A DNA stretch of 64,000 nt from Palsa-1233 sp031367105 (GTDB taxonomy: Bacteria > Gemmatimonadota > Gemmatimonadetes > Gemmatimonadales > GWC2-71-9), in NCBI GenBank assembly GCA_031367105.1, contig JANLPG010000120.1, positions 1 to 64,000 of the forward strand. Direction: 5' to 3'. The translations under genes and the position numbers were made by a program. A model generated the notes under the pieces. That model had not been told where the DNA came from. It did not search any database and was given only the letters and a program-made list of their open reading frames with translations. This document shows positions 50,810-59,239 of the stretch, piece by piece. Each line of letters begins with the position of its first letter. Position 1 is the first letter of the stretch.

Positions 50810-52311
50810 CCGACCCGCGGCGGGCGCGATACGTCGCGCTCTTCGCGGCCGAGGCGCGCTCAATGCTCGGCGGGGCTCGGCGCACGATGGCGGCCTGGTT
50901 CGACGACCTGACCGACACCAGCCACGCCGAAGAAATCTTCCGGGTGCTGCACACCATCAAGGGGATGGCCGCCTCACTTGAGTTCGACGCGGTATCCGAA
51001 CTGACGCACGCGACCGAGTCGGCGCTCAGTTCGGTGCGAGAGGGCGTCCGCCCCGCCGACCGGGGATGGTTGCGAGAGCTTGAGCGTGGCCTCGATGACA
51101 TCTCGGCCGAGTGCGAACGGGCCGTCGAAGGCGAGGGCGGTGCAGCCGCAGCAACTGCCGCTGGTGGCCCGACCGCCGCGCGCATTGTGCGGGTCGATAT
51201 CGATCGTCTCGATGCGCTGTTCAGCGATCTCGGCGGGCTGGTAACCGCGCGGCAAGACCTCGAGCGCCACGCCTCGCGCGACACCCTTTCGCCCGTCGCG
51301 CGTGCCGCATCGGCGATGGCGCACCGGCTCGATCTGCTGCAGGACCGCATCCTGCACGTGCGCCTGGCCCCACTCACGGAAGTGTTCGAACGGCTGCCGC
51401 CGCTGGTGCGGGACCTGGCCCGGCAGCTCGGGAAGGAAGTCACGGCGGAGATCTCCGGCGAGGGGCTCGAAGTCGACCGGGCCGTCCTCGACCATCTGCC
51501 CGAGCCGCTGATGCACTTGCTGCGCAATGCGCTCGACCACGGGATCGAGTCGCCGGAGCTCCGGCGTGCGGCAGGGAAGCGGGCAGCCGGGCGCATCGCG
51601 GTGCGGGCACGCCGCGATCGCGATGCCGTGGTCGTAGAGCTCACGGACGATGGCCGCGGCATTGATCGCGAGCAGGTGGCAGCCAAGGCGCGTGAGCAAG
51701 GGATACTCGAGGAAGGTGCCGCCCTCTCCGACGACGGACTGCTGGCGGTGCTGGCCCGGCCAGGATTCAGCACCGCGCAGACGGTGACGGATGTGTCCGG
51801 GCGTGGTGTCGGACTCGACGTGGTGCTCGCCCGGCTCCACGAGATTGGGGCGGCGCTCTCGTTGACGACCGTCGCCGGGAAGGGGACGGTGTTCACGCTC
51901 CGGCTGCCGATGCGACTTGGCATCGTCCGGGCACTGGTGACCGGCATCGGCGATGAGCGGTACGTGATGCCGCTGACGCACGTGGCCGAACTCATTGCCT
52001 GGGATCCATCGACGGTGCGGCAGGTCGATGGGCGCTCGGTGATCGAGCACCGCGGGGAGACGATTCCGGTGGTCGACTTGCGCCGGCTGCTGCTCTATCG
52101 TGGTGCCGCGGCGCCGCTGCGCCGCCCCGCGGTGGTGTTCGAAGCCAACGGCCAGCGCGTGGTGCTGGTGGCCGATGCGGTCCACGGCCAGATCGACGCG
52201 GTCGTGCAGCCGATCCAGCGGCCCCGTGGGATGCCGCGCTGGATCACCGGCGCGGCGGTGCTGGACAATGGCCGACCGGCGCTGTTGCTCGACCTGGCGA
52301 GCGTCGTATAG
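50806..52311 (+). CDS. CheA-like histidine kinase
   Basis: A 501-residue kinase. HPt domain with phospho-His H49 in VLHTIKGMAASL; no P2 (CheY-binding) domain is visible between it and the P3 dimerisation region, which starts VDIDRLDALFSDLGGLV. P4 ATPase: HLLRNALDHGIESPELR, DDGRGID, and GRGVGLDVV. P5 CheW-like end: VMPLTHVAELI, GETIPVVDLR. Overlaps cheY by 4 nt. Compared with E. coli CheA (about 650) it is short, mostly from the missing P2. Confidence 0.95.
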   Translation: MTDPRRARYVALFAAEARSMLGGARRTMAAWFDDLTDTSHAEEIFRVLHTIKGMAASLEFDAVSELTHATESALSSVREGVRPADRGWLRELERGLDDISAECERAVEGEGGAAAATAAGGPTAARIVRVDIDRLDALFSDLGGLVTARQDLERHASRDTLSPVARAASAMAHRLDLLQDRILHVRLAPLTEVFERLPPLVRDLARQLGKEVTAEISGEGLEVDRAVLDHLPEPLMHLLRNALDHGIESPELRRAAGKRAAGRIAVRARRDRDAVVVELTDDGRGIDREQVAAKAREQGILEEGAALSDDGLLAVLARPGFSTAQTVTDVSGRGVGLDVVLARLHEIGAALSLTTVAGKGTVFTLRLPMRLGIVRALVTGIGDERYVMPLTHVAELIAWDPSTVRQVDGRSVIEHRGETIPVVDLRRLLLYRGAAAPLRRPAVVFEANGQRVVLVADAVHGQIDAVVQPIQRPRGMPRWITGAAVLDNGRPALLLDLASVV

Positions 52312-52371
52312 CGATCGAAATCGATCATCGATCAGCGATGGTCGAGTTGTGAGACTTCACCCGGAGTGCCG

Positions 52372-52992
52372 ATGCCCACACCGAACGATATCGATACGCT
52401 GCGCCGCGACGGACTCCGTGAGGTCGCGACCATCGGCGCAGGCCACGCCGCGACGGCGCTGTCGCAACTGACGGATCGTCGCATCATGATCTCCGTGCCG
52501 CAGGTGCGCCGTGTCAACTACGGCGAAGTGCCCAAGATGCTGTCGAGCTTCGGTGGTCACGTTGCCCTGGTCTCGATGCGGATGTTGGGTGACCTGACCG
52601 GCCGGGCATTGCTTGCCTTCGCCGAGCAGGATGCCACGCGACTGTGCGACCTGATCCTGCGGCGACCAGTTGGGCCACCCCGCGCACTCGGGGAACTGGA
52701 GCAGTCGGGCCTCAAGGAGGTCGGCAACATCGTCTGCTCGGCCTACCTCACTGCGCTCAGCAACTTCATGGGAATGATGCTGCTGCCGTCGGTGCCGTCA
52801 CTCACGGTCGGCCCGACGGATTTGGCGATCGCGTCCACCGTCGATCCCGAGGAGGAAAGCAGCGATCTCCTGTTCTGCGTCGACACGGCATTCCGTGCCG
52901 AGGGCAATGAGCATCCCTTGACCGGGGCATTCCTGCTGATGCCCGACCACGCCTCGATCAAGGCGATTCTCGAGGCCATCCGGCTCGACTAG
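52372..52992 (+). CDS. CheC-family phosphatase, one active site degenerate
   Basis: A 206-residue CheY-P phosphatase-like protein. ATG 52372 has GGAG 5 nt upstream. CheC proteins carry two E-x2-N sites. Here the second (SGLKEVGNIVCSAYLTALS) is intact, but the first (GLREVATIGAGHAATALS) has Thr in place of the Asn, so only one site should work. It follows cheA by 60 nt containing GATC-rich sequence. No cheD partner is present. Confidence 0.87.
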   Translation: MPTPNDIDTLRRDGLREVATIGAGHAATALSQLTDRRIMISVPQVRRVNYGEVPKMLSSFGGHVALVSMRMLGDLTGRALLAFAEQDATRLCDLILRRPVGPPRALGELEQSGLKEVGNIVCSAYLTALSNFMGMMLLPSVPSLTVGPTDLAIASTVDPEEESSDLLFCVDTAFRAEGNEHPLTGAFLLMPDHASIKAILEAIRLD

Positions 52993-52993
52993 G

Positions 52994-54136
52994 ATGACGG
53001 CGCCCCGTCCGCGCGACGCCGCTGTTGTCGCTGCGCTGGTGCGACGGCTCGGTACCACCGACGCCGCGACGCTGACGAACCTTGCCTGGTTCGCGGCGCG
53101 GCGCGGGGCTACTGCGGCCGCGCTCGATACCGTGCGCCGCGCCGTGGCGATGCCCGGCGCACCCCGTGCCGCCTGGCGCACACTGGAGCGGCTCGCCGTC
53201 GGGCGGACCGATCAGTTGCTGCTGGCACTTCCTCCCGGCCAGGCTGCCACGGCCGCTGGTCCGTTGGCCACGCATCCGCTCGCCGCAGCTGTTGCTGCCC
53301 ACGCGCAGGGTGCGCTCGCCGTCGCCGAGGCGTGCTATTGGGCCGCCACCGAAGATGGCCCCGATGCGATCGCGGCGTGGAACGGGTTGGCAGTCTTGCA
53401 CGAGGAGCGAGGCGAACGCTCGGCGGCCGACGAGGCGTGGCGGCGGATTGCCGAGTCACCCAGTGTCGCCGTGGCGCACGATCACGTGCTGGCCTGGCAC
53501 CGCCGCGGCGAATCGCGGCACGCCCGGACGCTGCTTGAGCACGCCATCTTGCGCCTGCCCCGCTCGGCGCCGCTCCTCCACCTCGCGGGATATCTGGCCT
53601 ACATTGGCGGCGAAGCCGCGGCGGCAGTGCCGTTCCTGACCGCGGCCGTCGCCATCGACCCAGCGCTCGCGCGGTCCCACTTCACCCTTGGCCTCGCACA
53701 CGAGCGCCTCGGGGCACACACCTTGGCGGTGGAAGCGACTCGCCACGGACTGCAATGCTCGCCCTGGTTCGTCCCCGAGGTCTGGTTGCTTGACAACGGA
53801 CGTCGCGGCGAACTGGTTGAAATTGCTCCGGAACGCTCCACCGGAACCGCCGCTGCCACAGATGAAGTCCTCCTCGCACTCGGTCGCTCGCTTCTCGAGA
53901 CGCTGCACCTCGGCGAGGCGCTCTCGGTCTTCGATCAGGTGCTCGTGCGGCAGCCGTCGCACACGGCTGCGCTGTTCCACCGCGGCGTCGTGTTAGCCAA
54001 ACTGCGCCGGTACAACGACGCGTTGGCCGATTGGGAAGCCGTCGGAGTGGCGGATGGGGAGAGCGTGCTCGGGGCGATGAGTCGCCGACACGCGCACTCG
54101 GCACGCGAACTTGCCGCCCTCTTCCCGGTCAGCTAG
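52994..54136 (+). CDS. TPR-repeat protein
   Basis: A 380-residue all-helical, Ala/Arg-rich protein with about six to eight degenerate tetratricopeptide repeats (AWFAARRGATAAALDTVRRA, WNGLAVLHEERGERSAADEA, FTLGLAHERLGAHTLAVEA, FHRGVVLAKLRRYNDALADW). No signal peptide. It begins immediately after cheC, so it is probably a cytoplasmic scaffold for the locus. No catalytic motif. Confidence 0.8.
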   Translation: MTAPRPRDAAVVAALVRRLGTTDAATLTNLAWFAARRGATAAALDTVRRAVAMPGAPRAAWRTLERLAVGRTDQLLLALPPGQAATAAGPLATHPLAAAVAAHAQGALAVAEACYWAATEDGPDAIAAWNGLAVLHEERGERSAADEAWRRIAESPSVAVAHDHVLAWHRRGESRHARTLLEHAILRLPRSAPLLHLAGYLAYIGGEAAAAVPFLTAAVAIDPALARSHFTLGLAHERLGAHTLAVEATRHGLQCSPWFVPEVWLLDNGRRGELVEIAPERSTGTAAATDEVLLALGRSLLETLHLGEALSVFDQVLVRQPSHTAALFHRGVVLAKLRRYNDALADWEAVGVADGESVLGAMSRRHAHSARELAALFPVS

Positions 54137-54143
54137 GCGCTGC

Positions 54144-55067
54144 GTGCACGGGCCACTCAGTGAGATCTCACTCGTAGAAGTGCTCCAGCTCCTCCAACGC
54201 GGCCGTCGGAGCGGAACCCTGCGCGTCACCGGCCCTGACCCGACCGCGCCGCGCACGCTCTGGCTCCGCGAAGGGCTGGTGGTCGCACTAGAACCCGAAG
54301 CCAGTGACGCCGCCGTCAACGATGGCCTGATCGCGCGTGCCCTCGCGAGCGAGGAAGCTGACGACGGACCGGACACCGTGCCGGCACCCATTCGGGACGC
54401 ACTCCGGGCCCGGCTCGCGAGTGCCGCCCTGGGGGTAATGCTCCACTGGTCCCGCGGTCGGTTCGATTTTGCAGAGGGCGTCGTCGCAGTCGGGCCCCTC
54501 GCCGTCTCGCCCGATGCGCTCGTGTTCGAGGTCGTCGAAACCGAGATGCGCCGGGTCGACCTCGCCGCCGAGTTCGACCAGTTCCGAGCCATTCCCGCGT
54601 TCGCTCCGACGGAAACACTCGCCGACGGCCCCGCCCCCTCGCTCGACCCGTTGGATTGGCGGCTGCTCGACGCGGTGGATGGCGTGCGCAACGTGGCCGC
54701 GCTCGCCGCTGCCCTGGATGAACCGCTCGATGTGATCGCCGATCGGGTTCGGTCGTTGCAGTCCACCGCTATACTTCAGCTCGCCGCTGCACCCGCCGAT
54801 GTTTCGCTCGAGGCGAGGGCTGCCATCGAGGCGGGTCGGTATGACGAGGCCGCCGCGCTGCTCCGCTCGCGAGTAGCCGCCGTGCCGGGCGATGGCGAGG
54901 CGTGGCGAACGCTCGGCCTCGCCGAGGTCGGGGCGGGGCGGTTCGATCGCGCCATCGGCGCGTGGGAGGGATGGCGCGCCGCCGATCCGCTGCGCGCCGA
55001 GGAGGCTGCGTCGCTGACGCGTGCTGCCCAGACTATGGTGGAGGCGTTGCGCGACGGCCGTGACTGA
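54144..55067 (+). CDS. DUF4388 protein with TPR-like tail
   Basis: A 307-residue protein. GTG 54144 gives the typical DUF4388/PATAN start: GPLSEISLVEVLQLLQRGRRSG, written here as GPLSEISLVEVLQ and LLQRGRRSGTLRV. A winged-helix-like segment (LLDAVDGVRNVAALAAALD) lies near 190 and short TPRs close the protein. DUF4388 proteins are known in cyanobacterial PatA and in Myxococcus near GTPase/Roadblock systems. Overlaps the next gene by 8 nt. Confidence 0.82.
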   Translation: MHGPLSEISLVEVLQLLQRGRRSGTLRVTGPDPTAPRTLWLREGLVVALEPEASDAAVNDGLIARALASEEADDGPDTVPAPIRDALRARLASAALGVMLHWSRGRFDFAEGVVAVGPLAVSPDALVFEVVETEMRRVDLAAEFDQFRAIPAFAPTETLADGPAPSLDPLDWRLLDAVDGVRNVAALAAALDEPLDVIADRVRSLQSTAILQLAAAPADVSLEARAAIEAGRYDEAAALLRSRVAAVPGDGEAWRTLGLAEVGAGRFDRAIGAWEGWRAADPLRAEEAASLTRAAQTMVEALRDGRD

Positions 55068-55812
55068 ATCGTTTCCGACACTCCCCGGCGTCACTCAGGG
55101 CCTCGCCTTTCTGGACCTCGGCGAGCGCCTGCGACAGCGTGGCCAGCACGAGGCCGCCGCGACGGTCGCGCTCGCCGGGTTGGCGCGGTATCCGGCGCTG
55201 GCCGACGCGCACGACCTGCTTGCGCGCATCCGCGCCGACCAGGGCGAGGATGCCCCGGCGATCGCGTCGTGGCGTGCCTCCCTCGAGATCGAGCCCGGTC
55301 ACATCGGCGCGCTCAAGGGACTCGCGTTTCTCGCCTTCCGGGCGCACGATCTGGCGGGCGCGGAGCGCTACCTTGAGTCCGCTGCGATGCGTGCCCCCCA
55401 CGACACCACGATCCTCGCTGCCCTCGACCGGGTGCGTGCCTCGGCGCCGGCACCGTCGGCCGAGTCGTTCCGACTCGATGACCTCGCCAGCGGCCTGCTG
55501 CTGTTCGACAGTCAGGGGATGCGATTGACGGGCGGCGTCGGCCCATCGACTGGTGAGCTCGACGCCGATGCCACCGCGGCCGAGGCATCGGGCCTGGTGC
55601 GGGAGGCCATCCGCGCGGCCCGCTTCCTCGAGTTGGGCGCCTGGCAACAGCTGGTACTCGAAGGGAGCGAGGCCCGGGCCGCGCTAGTCGCGATCACTCC
55701 CGAGGCGACCCTGCTGGTGCGCCGTCCGGTGAGCACCCCGCCAGGACGATTGCTTGCGACCAGCGCACGAGCCGCGGACGTGGCGCGCGAATGGCTCGGT
55801 CGGGCGCAATGA
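55060..55812 (+). CDS. TPR protein with C-terminal Roadblock/LC7-like domain
   Basis: A 250-residue protein starting at GTG 55060. Residues about 10-120 are TPR helices (FLDLGERLRQRGQHEAAATV, LASWRASLEIEPGHIGAL-like). Residues about 135-250 have the Roadblock fold pattern: LASGLLLFDSQGMRLTGG, ARFLELGAWQQLVLEG and a LLVRRPVSTPPGRLLAT strand. Roadblock domains dimerise and act as platforms or GAPs for small GTPases. Overlaps the following gene by 4 nt. Confidence 0.75.
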   Translation: MTESFPTLPGVTQGLAFLDLGERLRQRGQHEAAATVALAGLARYPALADAHDLLARIRADQGEDAPAIASWRASLEIEPGHIGALKGLAFLAFRAHDLAGAERYLESAAMRAPHDTTILAALDRVRASAPAPSAESFRLDDLASGLLLFDSQGMRLTGGVGPSTGELDADATAAEASGLVREAIRAARFLELGAWQQLVLEGSEARAALVAITPEATLLVRRPVSTPPGRLLATSARAADVAREWLGRAQ

Positions 55813-56162
55813 GCATCGCACGGTGGGAGGGGATGCTGCGCGAAATCACCGGCATCATCGGCGTCCGCGGTGCCCTGATCATCTCCGCAGACGATGGGCT
55901 GGTGGTTGCGGAATCGGCGATGGAAGGGCTCGAAACCACGGACGTGGCCGCTTTCGCCGCGTCGCTGATTTCGCGCGCGCAGCGCACCGCGGCAGCGATG
56001 CGCACCAGCCCGCCGACTCGATTGCACGTCACTGCCGAGTTGGGAACTCTCTTCGCGGTGGCCGGCGGCGAGCCGCTCTGGCTGGTCGCGGTGACCGACC
56101 CCACCGTCGAACTCGGCCGGCTCCGCATCCTGCTCGGCGACCTCGCTGTCGTGCTGGCCTGA
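55809..56162 (+). CDS. Roadblock/LC7 (MglB-like) protein
   Basis: A 117-residue single-domain protein: WEGMLREITGIIGVRGALII, SADDGLVVAES, AAFAASLISRAQRTAAAM and LFAVAGGEPLWLVAVTD fit the MglB/Roadblock pattern. ATGA start overlap and TGATG end overlap tie it to its neighbours. In Myxococcus, MglB is the GAP for MglA and sets cell polarity; the nearby GTPase makes that role plausible here. Confidence 0.85.
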   Translation: MSIARWEGMLREITGIIGVRGALIISADDGLVVAESAMEGLETTDVAAFAASLISRAQRTAAAMRTSPPTRLHVTAELGTLFAVAGGEPLWLVAVTDPTVELGRLRILLGDLAVVLA

Positions 56163-56629
56163 TGCGGGTTCTCGAACCGTGGGTTGCCGACCCGCTCGCG
56201 GAATTTCTGCGCGAGTCATCCGCCCGGCTCGCCCTGGTGATGACGAGCTCCGGTCAGGTCATTGCGCAACACGGCTTCACCCGTTCGCTGGACGTGATGG
56301 CCGCGGCGGCGCTCGGCGCCGGTATCCTTGCTACCACAGCTGAACTGGCGCGGGTGGTCGGCGCCGACGCCGGCTTCGGGGTGATCGTCCATCAGGGTCA
56401 CCAGCAAGGTGTCTGGCTCGCCGGATTCGACACGCCCCGTGGCCGCTGGATCGCTCTGGTGGTGTTCGGTCGCGAATCGTCGGTCGGGCTGGTCCGCCTC
56501 TTCTTCGCTCGCTTCACCGAGCGCCTGGTCGCAGCGGCGCCGGTTGCAGTGCTGGTGCGCGAGGTGCTCGCCGAAGGCTTCGAACGGGAACTCGACGACT
56601 CGCTGCGTGCCCTCTTCGGGCGGAGCTGA
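56162..56629 (+). CDS. Roadblock/LC7-domain protein, second copy
   Basis: A 155-residue protein. ARLALVMTSSGQVIAQHGF, AAAALGAGILATTAELARVV and GVWLAGFDTPRGRWIALVVF match the Roadblock beta/alpha pattern, with an added C-terminal helix pair (LFFARFTERLVAAAPVAVLV). It could pair with the preceding Roadblock protein as a heterodimer, as MglB-type partners sometimes do. Two nt separate its stop from the GTPase ATG. Confidence 0.8.
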   Translation: MRVLEPWVADPLAEFLRESSARLALVMTSSGQVIAQHGFTRSLDVMAAAALGAGILATTAELARVVGADAGFGVIVHQGHQQGVWLAGFDTPRGRWIALVVFGRESSVGLVRLFFARFTERLVAAAPVAVLVREVLAEGFERELDDSLRALFGRS

Positions 56630-56631
56630 CG

Positions 56632-57231
56632 ATGGCTCGGACGAATGGCGCGCAACGGGAACTCACCGCCACCCTGGTCGTCTACGGAGCAGCCCGGTCG
56701 GGGAAGAGCTCGATCTTGCGCTGTGTGCAGGATCGGGTGGCGCCGGCGCGCCTCGGTGAGCGTTATCCGCTCGGCTCCCCTCCATCGGGCGTGCCGTTGC
56801 TCGACTGGCTGCCACTCGAACTTGGCCTGATTGGCGGCTGGCAGGCCCGCGTCAATCTGTACGGCGTCCCCGCGGAGCGCCACGCCGACACCACGCGCCG
56901 CCTGGTCCTCGCCGAGGCCGATGGCATCCTCTTCGTAGCCGACAGCCAGGCGTCACGGCTCTCGGAGAACCTCGATGCGTTGCAATCGCTGCAGGGCGAG
57001 TTGCTCGACCGTGATGGCGATCTGCGTGACCTTCCGCTCGTGCTGTTGTACAACAAGCAGGATCTGCCGGCGGAGATGATCCTGACACCCGACGCGCTGG
57101 GGGAGGCGCTCAATTTTCGCGGCGCACCGAGTTTCGCCTGTGACGCATTGCGGGGGGTGGGAGTGCTTGAGGCGCTCCACAGCGGAGTGACCCGGATGAT
57201 GCGGCGCCTTGCGCCTGCACAGGGGGGGTGA
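56632..57231 (+). CDS. MglA-like small Ras-superfamily GTPase with altered switch II
   Basis: A 199-residue GTPase of the MglA branch. P-loop GAARSGKSS (K25), the MglA-specific DWLPLELGLIGGW segment, VADSQ, and NKQD (141-144) in YNKQDLP. Where MglA has a Pro-Gly-Gln switch II with catalytic Gln82, this protein has Pro80-Ala81-Glu82, so intrinsic and GAP-stimulated hydrolysis may be changed. It sits between Roadblock genes and a double AAA+ protein, consistent with polarity control. Confidence 0.9.
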   Translation: MARTNGAQRELTATLVVYGAARSGKSSILRCVQDRVAPARLGERYPLGSPPSGVPLLDWLPLELGLIGGWQARVNLYGVPAERHADTTRRLVLAEADGILFVADSQASRLSENLDALQSLQGELLDRDGDLRDLPLVLLYNKQDLPAEMILTPDALGEALNFRGAPSFACDALRGVGVLEALHSGVTRMMRRLAPAQGG

Positions 57232-57238
57232 CGCAGCG

Positions 57239-59239
57239 ATGCTGAACCCGCATTCACGCTTCGCCTCGTTCGTGGTAGGCTCGTCCAATCGACTCGCGGC
57301 CACGGCCGCCAAGGCGGTGGCCGAGGCGCCCGGTGCTGCCTACAACCCGCTCTGGTTCTACGCTCGGCCCGGGCTCGGCAAGACCCATCTCCTGATGGCG
57401 ATCGGGCACGAGGCACAGGTGATCGATCCGTCGCGCACCGTGGAGTACGTCACCGTCGATGATTTTGTCGAGGCGTATCACGCGGCGCTCGCCGCCGGGC
57501 AGGCCGAGGCGTACCGGCGCCGCTTCACCGAGGCAGATCTCGTCTTGCTGGATGACGCCCAGCTCCTCACCGATCAGCGCGAGTTGCAGTCGGAATTGCT
57601 TCGGCTGATTGATCTCCTGATGGCGGGTGACCGACAGATTGTCCTGGCTGGTGATCGCCCCCCGGAAGAGATCCAGTCACTCGACGAACGGCTGATCCGT
57701 CGCTTCGCCGGTGGTCTGGTGATTGATATCGGTGCCCCTGACTACGAGACCCGGCTCGCCATCCTGGCGCGTCGCGCCCAGGAACGACAGATCGTCTTCG
57801 CGCCGGAAGCGCTGGCCGCGGTGGCGGAGCTGCCGATCGGGACTGTGCGGGAATTGCTCGGCGCCCTCAATCGGCTGATTGCGCAGCAGGCAGTGCAGGC
57901 GTCGCAGCTCAGTGCGGCGGAAGTGCGACTTCTCCTCGCCAGCCTGGGGCACGTGAAGCCGGGGGAACCGGTCGATGGATCGACTCCTTCCGCGAGCGAC
58001 GAGTCACGAGGCGGAGCGAACGCCGCCACGCCGCGAACGGAGCATGGCGAGGACGCCGGCGCAGCGGAAGACGAGTTTTCCGACTTTCTCTCGGACCTCT
58101 CGGCCGCGGTATCCCATCAGGTCGACCGCTGGCGCCGGCGCGTGACCGAAGCGACGCTGCGTTACGTGGGTGAGGGATTCCGAACCAATCGGCTGGAGGC
58201 ACTGCTCGCGGGCGAGATGGGGAGCGACCCTGAGGTGGCACTGGCGGAGTTCGAGCGCGATGTCGAGGCGTTACGTCGTCTGCAACGCGAACTTGCGGAA
58301 CTCGCGCCTTCGCTTCTGGGAGAGGCGGCGCTCCACGACCCCGACCGCCTCGCCGAAGCCGACGCGTTGGTGGCTGAGGCGCGCGACGTTGGCGAGCCAT
58401 TGCCCGGGCCGATGGCGCGCTACACGCTCGAACTTTTCGGGGAAGGCCCCAGCACGCGTTCGGTGACTGAGGCCATCCGGACGGCGGCGAGCGACCCGGG
58501 GCAACGCTACAACCCCTTCGTGATCGTCGGCCCGAGCGGCACAGGGAAAACCCACCTGCTCCACGCCTTCGCGCACGCTCTGCGCGCGTCGGGCTTGACG
58601 CGCGTGGCGGTGTTCGACGCCCAGCAGTTCGTTGATGGACTGGTCGCAGCCCTCGGCGATGGCAGCATTGCCCGATGGCGGCAGCGATTGCGCCGGGTCG
58701 AGGCGCTCCTGCTGGACGATGTCGGTGTATTGGCGGGAAAGGAACGCAGTCAGGAGGAGCTCTACCAGCTGTATAACCTCCTGCTCGAGTCAGGACGGCA
58801 GATGGCGTTCACGGCCAGCGTTCTGCCCACCCAACTCGAGGGCTTCGAGTCACGGCTGGCCACCCGGCTCGCGGGTGGATTGGTGCTGGAGCTCGGATCG
58901 CCCGATCGCGACGCGAGGCTGCAGGAGGTCGTGCGCCTGCTCGGCCCGGCCGCGGAGGACGCCGACCTGGTGGAATATCTCGCGGCGCGCCCGGCCGGAT
59001 CGTTGCGCGAAGTCCAGCAGCTGTTGCAACGTCTTGCGGCCGCGGTCGAAGAGCGCCAGACCACACTGACATTCGCGTTGGCGCGAACGCTGCTCGAAGG
59101 GTCGCAGGTTGAAGGACCGCGACCCCCGCGTCGGGGCAGCGGATTGCTCGCTCCCGGAAGTGGTGCGGTTCGCTCCCGCGAAAAAATGGTCGACATCTGG
59201 CCGGACATCGGCGAGCGCTTGCTGGAGGAGTGGCGCTGA
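57239..59239 (+). CDS. Protein with two DnaA-like AAA+ modules
   Basis: A 666-residue protein. Module 1 (about 5-230): YNPLWFYARPGLGKTHLL, Walker B VLLDDAQLL, and SLDERLIRRFAGGLVIDIG plus PDYETRLAIL, which is DnaA domain III. Module 2 (about 395-625): YNPFVIVGPSGTGKTHLLHA, LLLDDVGVL, FESRLATRLAGGLVLELG. A helical, acidic linker lies between. There is no DnaA domain IV DNA-binding helix (no TVGGRDHSTV), so it is not the initiator. ATG 57239; ends TGATG before the next gene. Possibly a switch ATPase for the GTPase/CheY pathway. Confidence 0.88.
   Translation: MLNPHSRFASFVVGSSNRLAATAAKAVAEAPGAAYNPLWFYARPGLGKTHLLMAIGHEAQVIDPSRTVEYVTVDDFVEAYHAALAAGQAEAYRRRFTEADLVLLDDAQLLTDQRELQSELLRLIDLLMAGDRQIVLAGDRPPEEIQSLDERLIRRFAGGLVIDIGAPDYETRLAILARRAQERQIVFAPEALAAVAELPIGTVRELLGALNRLIAQQAVQASQLSAAEVRLLLASLGHVKPGEPVDGSTPSASDESRGGANAATPRTEHGEDAGAAEDEFSDFLSDLSAAVSHQVDRWRRRVTEATLRYVGEGFRTNRLEALLAGEMGSDPEVALAEFERDVEALRRLQRELAELAPSLLGEAALHDPDRLAEADALVAEARDVGEPLPGPMARYTLELFGEGPSTRSVTEAIRTAASDPGQRYNPFVIVGPSGTGKTHLLHAFAHALRASGLTRVAVFDAQQFVDGLVAALGDGSIARWRQRLRRVEALLLDDVGVLAGKERSQEELYQLYNLLLESGRQMAFTASVLPTQLEGFESRLATRLAGGLVLELGSPDRDARLQEVVRLLGPAAEDADLVEYLAARPAGSLREVQQLLQRLAAAVEERQTTLTFALARTLLEGSQVEGPRPPRRGSGLLAPGSGAVRSREKMVDIWPDIGERLLEEWR

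Noticed and set aside
57239..59239. Chromosomal replication initiator dnaA and an origin
   Set aside because: No DnaA domain IV, two AAA+ modules, no DnaA-box cluster noticed and no dnaN or gyrB beside it.
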